Assembly (NCBI GenBank): GCA_025667525.1 | Contig: CM046874.1 | Span: forward strand, 282,024,880-282,088,879 | Length of the DNA stretch: 64,000 bases | Source: Glebionis coronaria | Lineage: Eukaryota > Streptophyta > Magnoliopsida > Asterales > Asteraceae | Direction: 5' to 3' | In this document: positions 46,869-59,199 of the stretch, in pieces | Position numbering within the stretch: position 1 is the stretch's first letter | How the letters are laid out: each line of letters starts with the position of its first letter | Made by a program: the position numbers and the translations under genes | The notes under the pieces: generated by a model | The model's input: only the letters and a program-made list of their open reading frames with translations | Databases searched by the model: none | Told to the model about the DNA's origin: nothing

Positions 46869-47755
46869 AATGGGTCATTATCTTCAACGGGAGGGATAGA
46901 TGGAGGTAAAGACTTGGAAAGAGAAGGAGAAATCAACTCTTCGATTTGAGCAATAAGAAGATGAGCTTTCCGTAATCTATCGCGAAGAAGCACGTCTTCC
47001 ACCTTATCCACAAGATCATGTTCATCGGTGAGCTTCTCGTAAACCAGAGAGAATAAATGGTCATCACCCGCATCTCCCGGTGGAGATTGAGAAATTTCAA
47101 AAGTGAAATTCTCATAGCAGAGAGAAGAATCGACATCACTAGGATCGACCTCGTTCGTAAGAACAACGTCGTCCTCAGGCTCCATAGCAGGTAAGTCACA
47201 AACCTCATCATCCAATACTTTGTCGAGACCAACATCATTAAGCTCATTCAACGAATCAAGATTATTAGACGCAGTAGGAACATCGAGAGTAGGAGCAGCA
47301 ACTTCAGAAGATGTGTTGAAAGTGCATACAGCATCTTCGTCATCATTATCATAATAGTATTGATGCACAAGAGGAGGGGTATAATCACTAAGATTAGATA
47401 CTTGCTCTTGTAGCAGTCGCTTTTCCTCGTTCCTAAGTTCTTTAAGCAAAACAACGGCTTCTTGAAGTTGCAAAACAATGGAGTGTGTTTCTTCATTCAA
47501 GGTAGTGAGTTGTGGGTCAAGATTAATTTGCTGAGAGGAATGATGATTGAGGGTGTGATGTGGGGGCTCAAAATGTTGAAAACCTGAATTATAGCAATGT
47601 TGTGGCTCATAGTTGTTCATCGGTTGAGAATAATTAGAAACCGGGTTTGGTTCATAATAATCCATAGGTGAAGAAAACTGAGGACACGGATTTGGCTCAT
47701 AACAATTCATTGGTTGACTATAATAGGTATCTGAGGACCCCCACAGTTGTTGCAA
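46869..47755 (-). pseudogene. Athila gag-like ORF, middle part
   Basis: Open from 47755 up to and into the Sirevirus LTR. It begins with three copies of a Tyr/Asn/Pro repeat (S-x-PM-x-x-YEPNP), then a helical segment (LQEAVVLLKELRNEEKRLLQEQ), then acidic sequence. The frame joins 48081-47707 if one G is restored in the G5 run near 47740, and joins 34860-34417 across the insertion. I know similar ORFs from Asteraceae Athila elements. Confidence 0.7.
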
Positions 47756-48081
47756 ACCGGGTATGGAGAAAAATCAAGTGCGTCTTGTGGATAGCTATTA
47801 TCATTGTCATAATTATACCCCGATTCTTGCCAGTGACCATACGGGTATCGAACCGGGCACGAAACATGCCAATGAGAATCGCTTCCACAATAGATGCACG
47901 GGGGAACAGGAGGAGGTGGGTTCAAGAAGGACGAATTAGTCGAGTTGCACAAAGGACAAAATCCGAATAGGAATTGTGTATTGTCGAGATCGTTTCCACA
48001 CCGCTCACATGTACACCATTGACAAGAGTTGTTCCCAGATAATTGTTTCCCACACCGGACGCAATGGACATAAAAATCCAT
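47707..48081 (-). pseudogene. Athila Cys-rich gag-like ORF, N-terminal part
   Basis: 125 codons from an ATG with several Cys pairs: CVRC, CQWCTCERC, CPLC, a full knuckle CIYCGSDSHWHVSC (C-x2-C-x4-H-x4-C), and CNNC at the end. These suggest zinc and nucleic-acid binding. A one-base loss in a G run shifts the frame at the end and separates it from the following part at 47755. Confidence 0.7.
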
Positions 48082-48268
48082 AAAGAAAGATAGATAAGCA
48101 AGAAGAATATTTTTGGTGCAAAACTTTGAAAAAGAAATGCTTTTTATGATTTTTCAAATGTTTTTGGATTTTTGAAAATTTTTGGACACGAAAAATAGCG
48201 TTCACAAGTGAACGGAACCGAAAAGCCAATGCGTCTTTCACAATAAACCGTTAATCTTCACGAAAAGA

Positions 48269-48284
48269 GCCGGCAGCGGCGCCA
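48269..48284 (-). other. Primer binding site, tRNA-Asp type
   Basis: The minus strand reads TGGCGCCGCTGCCGGC, close to the tRNA-Asp 3' end used by Athila elements, just inside the LTR. Confidence 0.85.
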
Positions 48285-48287
48285 TTT

Positions 48288-49836
48288 TAATAACATGATT
48301 TTACTAGTTGAAAAGTTTGTGTCTCGGAATCTAATCGAATTGATTTCCGATTAATTGTGTGAGATTAGTTGTTCTTGGTGAAACAAATATTTTTGGTTTT
48401 GGTAAAATAAATGAGCAAGGTTAAATAATAATTGACGAGAAATTAACACTAAAACAAGTTAAAATGTAAAAAGTGCGATATTTAAAACTTTAAAAGTAAC
48501 TGACGAGAAATGAAATGATGTAAAATTAAACTTAACAAAAAGTAAATGATGCAAATTAAAACTTAAACTAAAAGTAAAGCAAATAAAAATTCAAATAAAG
48601 AAAAAGGCGGGAAAAATAAAACTTGAAATTAAAAGACAAAAACTTAAAAAGAAAAACAAACAAAAAGACTGACAGACCTTGATTCGGAAGTTTAAAACTT
48701 CCGAATGAACTTGCTTCATTCGGAACTTTTGGACTTCCGGATGAAGGTTGCTTCATTCGGAACTTTTGACTTCCGGATGAAGCTTGCTTCATTCGGAACT
48801 TTTGACTTCCGGATGAAGCTACTTCACTCGGAACTTTTGACTTCCGGATGAAGCTTGCTTCATTCGGAACTTTTGACTTTCGGATGAAGCTTGCTTCATT
48901 CGGAACTTTTGACTTCCGGATGAAGCTACTTCACTCGGAACTTTTGACTTCCGGATGAAGCTTACCTGGGAATGATAAAATACAGAAACAACAAACCCGA
49001 AGAACAGGGGATATACAGTAACAACAATCTATCCTTAAATTAATCAGAATCAAACAAAAGATTAAAACAAACTAACCAATAAGCATCAACTAACAATAAT
49101 CAATCAAAACAAATCATCAAAACTAACAAACATAACCAAATCAATCAAAACCCACTTGATCAAAATCATAAAAACTCAAGAACATGAACAATGATGAATA
49201 AGAACAAATCAAACAAGAAAGGAAGAAGATGATAAATGAAAAGCTTATTTAAAAAGTATGGATTCAATAACAAAAGCTTAAACACAAATTAATCTAGAGA
49301 GAGAAAGCATAAATCTAGAGAGAGAAACTACCCTACTCCTAATCTAATCCTAAGACTAACTCCCTCCCTCACAACAAGTTGGGGTGGTATTTATAGGAGA
49401 GGGGAGTGGTTGGTGGCTTCCTCTTTCTTTCTTTCTTGGTCCTCGGTCTTTCAGTCTTCTTAAATTCTTCGACTTTTAAGACTTCGTCTCGGGATTTCTA
49501 TGAACTCGTCTTGTAATTTTCTTCATAAATTAGACCTGAGTTCTTCGACTTTATTAAACTTTTGTCTTTGGACTTTTTCTTCGATAAATCTTCAGAATTG
49601 GTCTTGGACTTCCGTTCTTTTTCCACTTTTGATCTTTCGACTTCGTCTTTTTGTCTTTTTCTTCAATAAAAGCCCGTGAAAGCCGTGTTTTCTCCACTTT
49701 TCACCTTTCTCGACCCTGAAACACAATAAAAACACAAACCACGCATAATTCCGCCATTTATGACATAAAATATACGTTTAGGTCCCGTTTTAATGTAATT
49801 AAGTGGTAGAAAAGATGGGTGTTTTCACACCTATCA
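48288..49836 (-). repeat. 5' LTR of the Athila element
   Basis: 1549 bp, paired with 30998-32546. It contains the sister hairpin minisatellite at 48676-48960. The Sirevirus and its surroundings lie between the two. Confidence 0.9.
48676..48960. repeat. CTTCATTCGGAA hairpin minisatellite, sister array
   Basis: Same units and number as at 31396-31676. Several of the differences between the two LTRs fall inside this array. Confidence 0.9.
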
Positions 49837-51899
49837 CCTTTAAACTCATGTATCGAACATGGATGTTCCACCACGTCTAAGCACCATCAACGAAGGTGCT
49901 CGAACCAAAATTCACCTTGTCGCCCTCAACAAGATTGCTCATATCAAATTAAGCTTCAAGCTTTTCAATCCAACGAGCAAGACCCACAACACCTTCGGTT
50001 CAATTAAAGGTACTTGTAAAGCATGAATGAATCCGCTTGTACGAACATGTATGAGTAGTAGTAGTTGTGGTAAGAACTCAATTGGTTTCTTCTTGAGTGC
50101 TATGAGTAGTTTTGGTAGAAACAAGGGCTGCGCAACACCCTCAGCTATCATTTAGCTCAGGGTAGCTAGATAAATAGTGATGGGTGCAGCAGGGTTCTCA
50201 TTAGCTGCGGCTCTAGTGTTACAAGTAGCGGGTGTCATAATCCTATAACCATAGATGAAATTACCATAAGGATTAGAAACAACAATTTCATATTGTCAAG
50301 GATTCCAAAGCATAACAAACAACCATAACATCACAAACAAGTGACGGGAGATTCAACAAATCATATAAGGCACCAACAAGGCAAATCATAGCTCAAAAGA
50401 GTTTAGAAAATCAAATACATAGTTTTGGAACTCCATAAACTGAAAATACATGAATTAAAAGAACTAAAAGTACAACAAGGATATGACCAGAAAGCAATCT
50501 AGTCTCGGATACTCCCGATCACGGACAATCTCTCAGAAAGTGAAATTAAAGCTCTACGACTGACATTGCACAAAGTGTCAATCTCGTAATGATGGTCCTC
50601 TATCCGTCATGCAAGAATCACAACTCAACCAGGAGCAGGTGGTACAACCACGCTTTGGGCAAGAATAGGGTCAAGCACAACATCCGCATAACAAGTCTCA
50701 AGCCTAGTAATCAGCACATCCGAAAATAGCTCGAAGGGAGAAGCTTACGAGTCATACAAATCCGGAGATGTGCAAGCCGGACATACCGGTTGGGTGCAAG
50801 AATCCTACGCGCCTTAGCGGTTTTATAGCTCTCAGCTAACTCCAAACCGGATGATGGTGGAGGGCTAGGTACCCTCGGTTGAACAGGAACATCTCTCTTC
50901 TGAGGTATCTCCGAGTGAGGTGGCACAAGAGATAAGTATGAAGAACAAATGGGGGTAGAATCTAGATACCTCTTCAGATAGTTCTCCTAAGATGGTTGAG
51001 GTCTCACTAACATACATGCAATACGACGCATGACACGTCCTTTAAGAGGAAATACGAATGGAACCTTTTGTAACTTCCCACGTCTCTATAATAAAAGGGA
51101 AAAGTAGCGAGTGGTAAGAGAGGAGTAGCAACAACAATCATGGGTGATCCAAGTGCCGTTCAATGGGTGATGATGGCATCCAAGGATAGTCCTTAGGGGT
51201 GATTCTCCAAACAGAAAGATACGAGATCCGGAGGATGTCTAATCCTCCATGTACAAAGACTCATCAGATGAAGACATTACACTGCCAAATAAAAGGAAAG
51301 TATAAGAAACAATCCAAAATAAATCCACGAGTTTGCAAATGTGTATGTTTTAATCAGAAAATCAACATGGCATAAGCCATTTAGTTTAGATAAGCATGAC
51401 ACAAACCATTTATATCAAATAAGCATGGCACAAACCGTTTAATCCAAATAAGCGTGGCACAAACCAGTTAGTTCAAATAAGAGTTGCACAAACCATTTAG
51501 TTCAAATACATATGGAACAAACCGTTTAGTTCAAATACGCATGACACAAACCATTAGTGTAGCATAACAATCCAAACAAGGATATTAAGTACGTCGAAAT
51601 AAAATCAATTTAGCGCATACCCATATAAGGATATCGTTTATATCTTCCATACAAGGAATTTTATATATATAAAATCATATGGTATATTAAGCTCTTAAAG
51701 TCTCATGGAAAAATAAATGAAGTAAAATTAGTCACAACTTACTTGTACCGAAGACGTAGAGTGATATGACCCAAAGAGATAGAGAGATATTTATAGTCTA
51801 GTGTTACTCTTTTCCAAATTTTCATTTTTGACACAACATTTGTAAAAATATTTTTATAAAAGTAACCTAATTTTTTATAACCATGTCTCTGATACCATC
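49837..51899 (-). pseudogene. Gypsy-3 gag N-terminal half and leader
   Basis: The minus-strand translation near 49840-49990 reads, with stops and shifts, a gag pattern (RWIEKLEAVFDM-like, then MSLK at the junction) that continues at 30997. Further right (50150-51250) is diverged gag or leader with a Pro/Ser-rich open stretch at 50926-50711. Around 51370-51560, GCACAAACCATTTAGTTCAAATA-like words recur about six times. No intact protein is possible. Confidence 0.6.
51885..51897 (-). other. Primer binding site of Gypsy-3
   Basis: The minus strand reads TGGTATCAGAGAC beside the LTR end GGGTGTGATA. Confidence 0.8.
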
Positions 51900-54060
51900 T
51901 ATCACACCCATACATTGCCAGGGAGTACGCGTGTCCACTAGGGACGTGACTGTCATGACTATCATAAGATATAGTAATAAAGAACGACTATCTAAAAGTA
52001 GTTTTAACTAGGGGTGCAAACGAGTCGAGTTGAGCCCGAGCTCAATAGGGCTCGAGCTCGGCTTGAAACATAAATAGTAGGCTCAAGCTTGGCTCGATAG
52101 CTCGTCGAGCTTTTACCTTTAAGGCTTGAGCTCAGCTCGATTAGGATTCGAGTAAAGCTCGATCTTAGCTTGAAAACCTCAAAATTATATATATGAAACA
52201 ACTATATCACTAAGGTTTACACACCACCACAAATTCTATGTTTGTAGTAAGCTATAATAACGGCTATTAATAAATTAATTATCCTTTTATATATTTACTC
52301 TTTATATTAAGGCCAATACTCAAATCAATGTCTACTTACTTATATAAAAATATATTTATACTAAGGCTAAGAAAGCTCGATAAGGGCTCGAGCCAAGCTA
52401 TCAAAATCTTGAGCTAGGCTCATTATATATTTCGAGCCATGTTATTGGGCTTGGGCTCGATCAAATCTCGGTTCGATCGAGTCGAGCTTGAACTCGAGAT
52501 CGAGTTACTTGATAAAAGCTCGACTCGTTTGCACCCCTAGTTTTAACTCACTAAAAATAAATAACATGGTTCGGAAGCATTTTTATTACAACATGAAAAA
52601 AACAAATCAGAGTTTTATATGACACAACATGATAGCTCAAATCATAGACGATAGTCATAACTTTTATTATTGGCAATCCAAGTCACTCCTCCGTCTTGAT
52701 ACCTAAGAAAAACATTGCTAAAGTGTCAACACAAAGGTTGGTGAGTTCATAAGTTTAAGTTTAAATAGTGTGATGAACCATAAGATTTTAATCAGACAAC
52801 AAACATATAATAAGATTATATCAAGTAGCATACGTTTATACCTACGTCTAAACTCATGACACCTAAACGTTAACTAAACCAACAATATATAAACTGCGAC
52901 CTTTGTAGATGTTTATCTTGGGACATCCGTCAGAAATCAAATGTAAGTGTATCTAATTGACCACACAACTACAATTAGATAGGGATGTCAATCCCAATAG
53001 ATCTATCCATAATATTCGTGCTTACACATAGTAATTAACGGTTCATGAGTAGTGGGCTAAAAGAAACTAGGATATCGGGGGACTTGGACCTTCAGTAGGT
53101 AAACGTATCAAGTTTAAGCACTTATGTTCATCTGTGAAACAAGCATGTTCTCACCCCAAAATTATACAAAACAAGTAAAAGTGGGGCTATGAAACTCGAC
53201 TCGAAATGATAGCAAAGATATAATAGCACAAACGTAGATACGGGAAAATGACCGCTCAAAACAATTCGTAACCTAGATTAAATAATGTATGTATCACTAT
53301 ACATGCAAAATGACAATTAACATAGCATTTAGTCCCCTAGTATGTGATTGTGTGCAATTTATAATTTAAATCCTCATTTTAATAAAATATATTGTATTAT
53401 TTTATTAACACAAAAGTCAACGTTGACCAAAATTTACGTAACAGGCAGTTTTAGAATCTACAAGTCAAGTATATCATTTTTCGTAACTGGATGATCCCTT
53501 CGTTTTACTCTTAAACGGGTCAAACAATTTGTTGAAGTTGTTACGTAATTAATTAATTAATTGTGACGTAAAAGTATCTATTAAAAACACGTAAACAACC
53601 ATTTTTTAAAAATTAATTGTGTGTCCGTTATCAAGTTATAAAATAAACCAAAGACATGGTCGTTAACTAGGCAACGAGGTCTACAATTTTCATTAAGGGA
53701 GTTTCCCGAGACGAGGTCTCTAACCGGGTTAAAACGAGGCCACAAGTGGTCACTCGCGACTTTTAGTTTAAAAAACAGATTATACATAAGTGTTTGATAA
53801 AATGACTAAAACAGTTTGCGAGTGACGAGTTTTAAACTCGTATAACTCGTTCATTATATGTTTTAAGAGAAACAAAAATAACGTTTAGTAAACGGCATAG
53901 CCGTGTACGACCTTCGTTATTTAAGTTTTGTAAAATAAGCTCGTTAAAGGGTCAAAAAACAGTCTCAAATTGGTCGGGTCAAATCTGGTCAAACAGCTCC
54001 ACACTTAGCTAAATCTTTACACAGTTTTACAAAAACACACGATTGGGGGGGGGGGTGTTT
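51900..54060 (-). repeat. 5' LTR of Gypsy-3 (right edge approximate)
   Basis: The left edge TATCACACCC is fixed by the primer site. The right edge may be near the 11-base G run and GTGTTTTTCA at 54045-54064; no second LTR is in the window to confirm it. A MITE lies inside. Confidence 0.55.
52001..52547. mobile_element. hAT-type MITE with 8-bp target duplication
   Basis: The element 52009-52539 (531 bp) has perfect terminal inverted repeats TAGGGGTGCAAACGAGTCGA and its complement. GTTTTAAC is repeated on both sides (52001-52008 and 52540-52547). Subterminal GCTCGA/TCGAGC words are frequent. It has no coding capacity and must have been moved by a transposase elsewhere. The 8-bp duplication points to hAT. 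Confidence 0.93.
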
Positions 54061-54339
54061 TTCAAAGGGTCGCTACAACTTCGTTACTAGGTCAATTTTA
54101 GTGGTTCCACTTTTCTTATGATCTTCATACTAGTGACTTTGACACGAAACGCGAGGCACGACATATGGTGGCCTCGTTGATTTTGTATTTGCGTCACAAG
54201 GAGGTCATTTGATTCGATTTATAAAGTTTTAATATATCTAACTTTGTGTTGTCCCATAATATATGATGATATAACACGAATTAAAGGAAGAAAAATACAT
54301 GAATTCTAGAGAGAGAAAGTAGAGAAAGAAAAGAGAGAG
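54061..54339. other. Short stretch with no recognised feature
   Basis: It lies between the Gypsy-3 LTR and the next Athila LTR. Nothing in it is recognised. Confidence 0.5.
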
Positions 54340-55996
54340 TAATAACTGGATTTTATTAAAGTTCATTTCTCTTGACTCGATTCGAATTGAAATCGGTTTA
54401 ACGTGTGACTCAGTTGTTTTTTATGGATAAAAGAAATTGTCGTAAAAACTTGATTAAAAGTAAAAAAATTGAAAATGAAATGTAACAAAACAATTTAAAA
54501 ATAAAACTTGATAAAAATTATGGGAAAATGAAGATTTGAAAACAAGCCAGAATTAAAAACAAATGCTAATTCGGGAAAACAAAACAAACTTTAATTGGGA
54601 ATCTAAATTCAATATGTAATTCAGAATCAAAACATAGAGCTAGTTCGGAATCCATATTTCATATAATTTGGAATCAGTACCCTTAAACAATTCGGAATAC
54701 TAGCCTTGTATACTATTCGGAATCCATGACTTAGAAGTAATTCGTAATGTTGGGTTATAACCTAATTCGGAATAGTGGTGGACCTAATTCGGAATACTAT
54801 GATAAAACCTAATTCGGAAAAACACAACCTTAACCTAATCCGGAATTTACACTCACACCTAATTCAGAAAAGAGTTTTCATACACCTAATTCGGAATCCC
54901 CATTGAAACTACAATCCGGAATGCAGTATGAGTTATAACTCGAAATGTTGGAACTCAAAGTAATTCGGAATAATGTGTATAAAGCTAATTTGGAAAAAAG
55001 TTAAAGACTTCAGTTCGGAATTAGGGTTTTACTATTCGGATTAAAATGGAAAATAAGCTAAAACTAAATAAGCACTTAACCAAAACTTAAACCAAACTAA
55101 TTTTTAGAAAAAGCTAATAAGACACAAATTAAAAACTATAAAAACACCAAATAAGCAAAATATTTAAAATCAACTTTTAAAAATATTAATCTACCAAATC
55201 AACTTAATTAAAAATAAGCTAAACACAAATTAATCAATAAGCACAATAAGCTATAACATCAAACACATCGAAACCAAAAGATCAAATGAAATAAACACTT
55301 CAATAATCAAATAAGCATAAAGATGAAACAAACTACATGATTAATCAAACCAAACAATAGATTTAAAACAAGAAAGGAAGAATGAGAATGATTATAAACA
55401 GCTTGAAATTAAGATGAAGATTAAAGATTCAAAAGTACAAGATTAAAGATGAAAAGCTTGAAAGTATGAAAGAAAAACTAGAGATAGAAAGTAATTAACC
55501 TACTCCTAAAACTTAATTAAACTATCTAATGATACAAAATGAAGAATTAGGAGACTATATATAGGAAGAGGGGAAGGGTGTTGTTGCTTCCTTCTTTCAC
55601 TTTGTCTTCTCGTCTTTTTAATTTTTCTTTCTCGACTTTGTCTCGGGATTTGTCGATATAAAATGAACTCGTCTTATAATTTTCTTCTTTTATTAGACTT
55701 GGTTCTTCGACTTCGTTAAACTTCCGTCTTTAGTCTTTTTCTTAGATAAATCTTCAGAATAGGCCTTTGACTTCCGTTCTTTTTGCACTCTTGATCTTTT
55801 GACTTCGTCTTTTGTCTTTTTCTTCGGTAAAAGCCCGTGAAAGCCCGTGTTTTCTTCCTTTTTCATCTTTTGGTCCTAAAACATAACAAAAACACAAACC
55901 ACGCATAATTCCGCCTTTTACGACATTAAATACACGTTTTGGTCTCGTTTTTATTATGCTTAAGTAGTAAAAGGATAAGTGTTTTCACACTTATTA
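54340..55996 (-). repeat. 3' LTR of the second Athila element
   Basis: About 1657 bp, related to 59200-60836 and more distantly to the 1549-bp Athila LTRs (same words near both ends, such as CCACGCATAATTCCGCC and TTTTCACAC). Edges were set by this comparison. Confidence 0.75.
54555..55040. repeat. Dispersed AATTCGGAAT repeats in the LTR
   Basis: More than fifteen copies of TAATTCGGAAT or near variants at intervals of 20-40 bases with unrelated spacers. The counterpart is 59440-59945. Confidence 0.85.
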
Positions 55997-57987
55997 AATC
56001 CCCTACACTTGACCATTGCAATGACCTCATGTAATGCATTAGTTACAAAGCAACATTTACATTCTCCATCATAATTAACCCATCTTGGCCTTTATTAAAT
56101 ACTAGATACTAAGGAAACTAAAAAGAAAGAAAACTACACAATGTTGAAGGAAGAAACTCGTAAAGAAATCAAAGACTTACATTAGGGCTTTTGGTGTCAT
56201 GAATATTAATCACCCTCAAGTTTCACGTTCCCCATACCAAGCTTAAAAACGAGATCATTGTTATTATAAGTTAGTAAAGCTAACACTTACTCATGTGGCT
56301 CAATTATTCACTTAGACCCCCTTATTCCTAGGTGTATCTCTTATATTTTATTTTTGTCTTGAATATCACGAGGATACATTCTTTGACTTATTTCGATAAT
56401 TTATTTAGGCCGAAAATAAAGTAAGACGATTTAATCAATAGTTAGCTAAAGGACAAAATCTTTTAAAACTGCTTCTCGAAACCTCATAAAGTTCATATCT
56501 TGGCATAACTCGTTTCACGATTCGAGACCTTTCTCGGATCGATATTTGGCATTGACTTCATATTTCGGATCTTAAGAGACGTTCTTGAAATAATGGTCTT
56601 TTCTTCATAATAGGAATTTGTTCACTTGAATTTTGAGAGATTTTTCAAACTTGGACCAAGACTTCTTCATTTTTCTCCAATCTTTATTTAGGATTTTGAT
56701 ATACAACGATCCACCTCCTTTTCGGACTTGGATCTATTTATCCTCATACCTTGTTAGGGTCTTTTCGGATAGACTTCTCCATGATCTTTATGGGAGTAAT
56801 TGCTTCTCGTCATGTGTCTCGATCCTTCATATTGATTTTTGATAAATGATTCTTCACATTACTTTGGATCTTTAACAACAAAATTTAGCCCTCATGACTT
56901 GTTAGGGCGTTTTTGGACTCGCCAAGCTTCGCATCCCGCTTCAATAAGTTATGCCTTGGTTATGAAATCTAATTAATCCCGAGCAACTTTTAAACGATCT
57001 TGTGCTAGAAGCTAAGTAACTTTTCAAATCGTACGACCTTATTTATTGCATTTATTTATTAACAAGCGATGGGAGAAAAAGCTCATAATTAACTCACATA
57101 AATTCATGAAAGAATACCAAACTTATAATTGACTCTATCATCTCTCGTTCTCCACAATTTAAAATCTCAAAGAATGAGACTCGTGGATGCTTAGCCTAAT
57201 AAACCAATTAAGGTCCATATGGTTAAGGATACTAGCTAGAGTAAACTTGGATAAGTAAACTCGGGTTGAGTCAAAATACTCACGACGGGCCTAATATATC
57301 AAAGACATCTAAACTTGTTAAAACAATTTTGACCTTATTCTAAAAATGAAAGAAAATAACGATAACAAAGGAAAACACTACTAAGCCATAATTGATCAAA
57401 AATTTAGAAAAATGTTGAAAAATCAATTTTCGGTTAAAATGAGGACAAATTCATGAAAAGCCCGCTTAACTTCGGTAGAAGTCCCGCATACACTTAATAT
57501 AAACATTGTCCTCAATGTTTAAGCATGTGGAAGTGAACTCCCCTACACTTAGGATATTGTGCACGTTGTTTAAATCTTGATAAAGAAGAGACAACTAAAG
57601 TGATTCCTATTTCAACATATATATGATAAAATAGTGAATCAAAAGAGTTTAGGATAGAACCGGGAAGACGGGTACACGGAATCACGGGTCATCAAAAGTC
57701 ATCAAAAGTGGATCTTTGAAAGCTCGAATCCCTGCACATCATAAGAAAGAAAACAACAAACATATACTAGGGACTGCCCCTACACTCATTATGAAAACGG
57801 GTAAAAAAGGATAGATCATAGGGTTGCCTCCCGAGAAGCGCTTGTTTTTGGTAACCGAGTCACGAGCCTGACTCGAACCCGCATACTATGGTTGAAAACT
57901 CATAGAAGACCTTGACGAACATCCGTCGGGATCAAATACAAGGTTCTCGTCCAACAAATAGCATAAGCCTAAGGTGAAGAGCACAAG
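55997..57987 (-). other. Athila 3' non-coding tail, second element
   Basis: It parallels 32547-34416 block by block, including GGGTTGCCTCCC (57822) and the CTTGTTAGGG pair. Begins at the weak polypurine tract AATCCCCTACAC. No gene. Confidence 0.65.
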
Positions 57988-58818
57988 TCAAAAAAGAGTA
58001 GGCGAGGTTACCCTAAGCAAAAGTTGAGCACGGTGGTAGAAGGTATGATGAAATGAAAGCATAGCTCCATATTTTCTAAAAGTCTTTCCTTTTATTTCAT
58101 CAGACGGATACTGAGATGGCTTAAAAACTGTGATACCCAGATCGAACACCTTTTCCTTTAGGGGAAAATAAGACTGACACTCAGTAGACCTTGAAGATTC
58201 GCCCATAAACCGCACAATCTCATCCGAAGAAGGTGGAAAGAGAGGTGTCAAGACATAAGTAATACAGATGTTGGTGTCGTCTAGTTTCTTCTCCTTTGAA
58301 ACGGGTTTCTTAACATCCGAAGGAGGGTAGAGACCATAATCAAAATCCAAAGGAGGAGAATCTTGCTCATTTGGAAAGTATGTATTGAGAAAGGTGGCGA
58401 AATCTTCCTCAAAAGAGTAATCCTCTAAAGTAGTATCAAGCATTGTTGGTGGAGGATTCTTATCAAAAATAGGAGCAAAATCATCCTTAGAAGACATAAC
58501 ACTTGAAGAATCACTCGAAAGAGTGTCAACATCATCAAAGTCATCATAAGTCGACCATGTCTTCATACTCGGAAGAAAAATCATCATATTCGTCAAAAAT
58601 TGGTGGAGCGTCCAAATTGGAAAGATAATCATCATCATATTCATCATAGATTGGTGGAGTGTCCAAATCGAAGAGAGAACCATTAGGATCTTCCACATGG
58701 TCTTGAAAAAGTGGATTATCATAGAAGGTCTCGAAAAGAGGATTGTTGTGTAGTACAAAATCATCAAGCTTTGTACTTTCCAATGGAGTTGTAACAAGAT
58801 CGTCTTGAAGCACATCAA
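57988..58818 (-). pseudogene. Athila acidic ORF and tail
   Basis: 276 open codons in a frame different from the preceding protease ORF, with which it overlaps (58818-58544); a frameshift near 58550 moves the natural reading from one to the other. It has repeats of PPIYDEYDDD type upstream, acidic sequence, then KVFDLGIT and DEIKGKTFRKYGA. No catalytic motif. Confidence 0.65.
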
Positions 58819-59190
58819 TCATTTTTGCCGATTCTTTTCCATTTGATTTGCTTGTAATATTCCCCATCTTAAAAACTTGTTGATCATTCCCGACCCTTAG
58901 AATTAATTCACCTTCGGCAACATCGACTAAAGCTTTGCTGGTTCTCAAGAATGGCCGTCCAATTATTAACGGAGTACGAGAATCCATTTCATAATCAACA
59001 ACAACAAAGTCAACCGGAAAAGTGAAGGTACAAACTTTAAAAAAAAACATCTTCGGCAATACCAACGGGGTAAGCGAGAGTTCGATTTGCTAGCTCAAGG
59101 GTCATACGTGTTGGTCCAAGATCGGGTAATGATAACTTCTTCCAAACACTTAATGGCATTAAATTGATACTTGCCCCGAGATCGGTAATA
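58544..59190 (-). pseudogene. Athila aspartic protease, truncated
   Basis: The active site [14 protein letters not shown] is at about 59190-59140, followed, after a shift in a T9 run near 59040, by FPVDFVVVDYEMD and LIIGRPFLRTSKALVDV, the usual C-terminal half of this protease. It would cut the Gag polyprotein in an intact element. No start codon or gag precedes it; the deletion joins it almost directly to the LTR. Confidence 0.8.
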
Positions 59191-59199
59191 TAGAGAAAA

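Larger units (their letters stand above)
30998..49836 (-). mobile_element. Non-autonomous Athila element, itself interrupted
   Basis: Two 1549-bp LTRs bound 15.7 kb, of which 12,013 bp are the Sirevirus and its target duplication. The remaining interior is about 3.7 kb: a tRNA-Asp primer site, a Cys-rich gag-like ORF with acidic tail, and a long non-coding tail, without RT or integrase. It lies inside the gag of Gypsy-3. The flanks CCTAA and CCTTT look like an imperfect 5-bp duplication. About 29 LTR differences mean it is older than the Sirevirus inside it. Confidence 0.85.
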
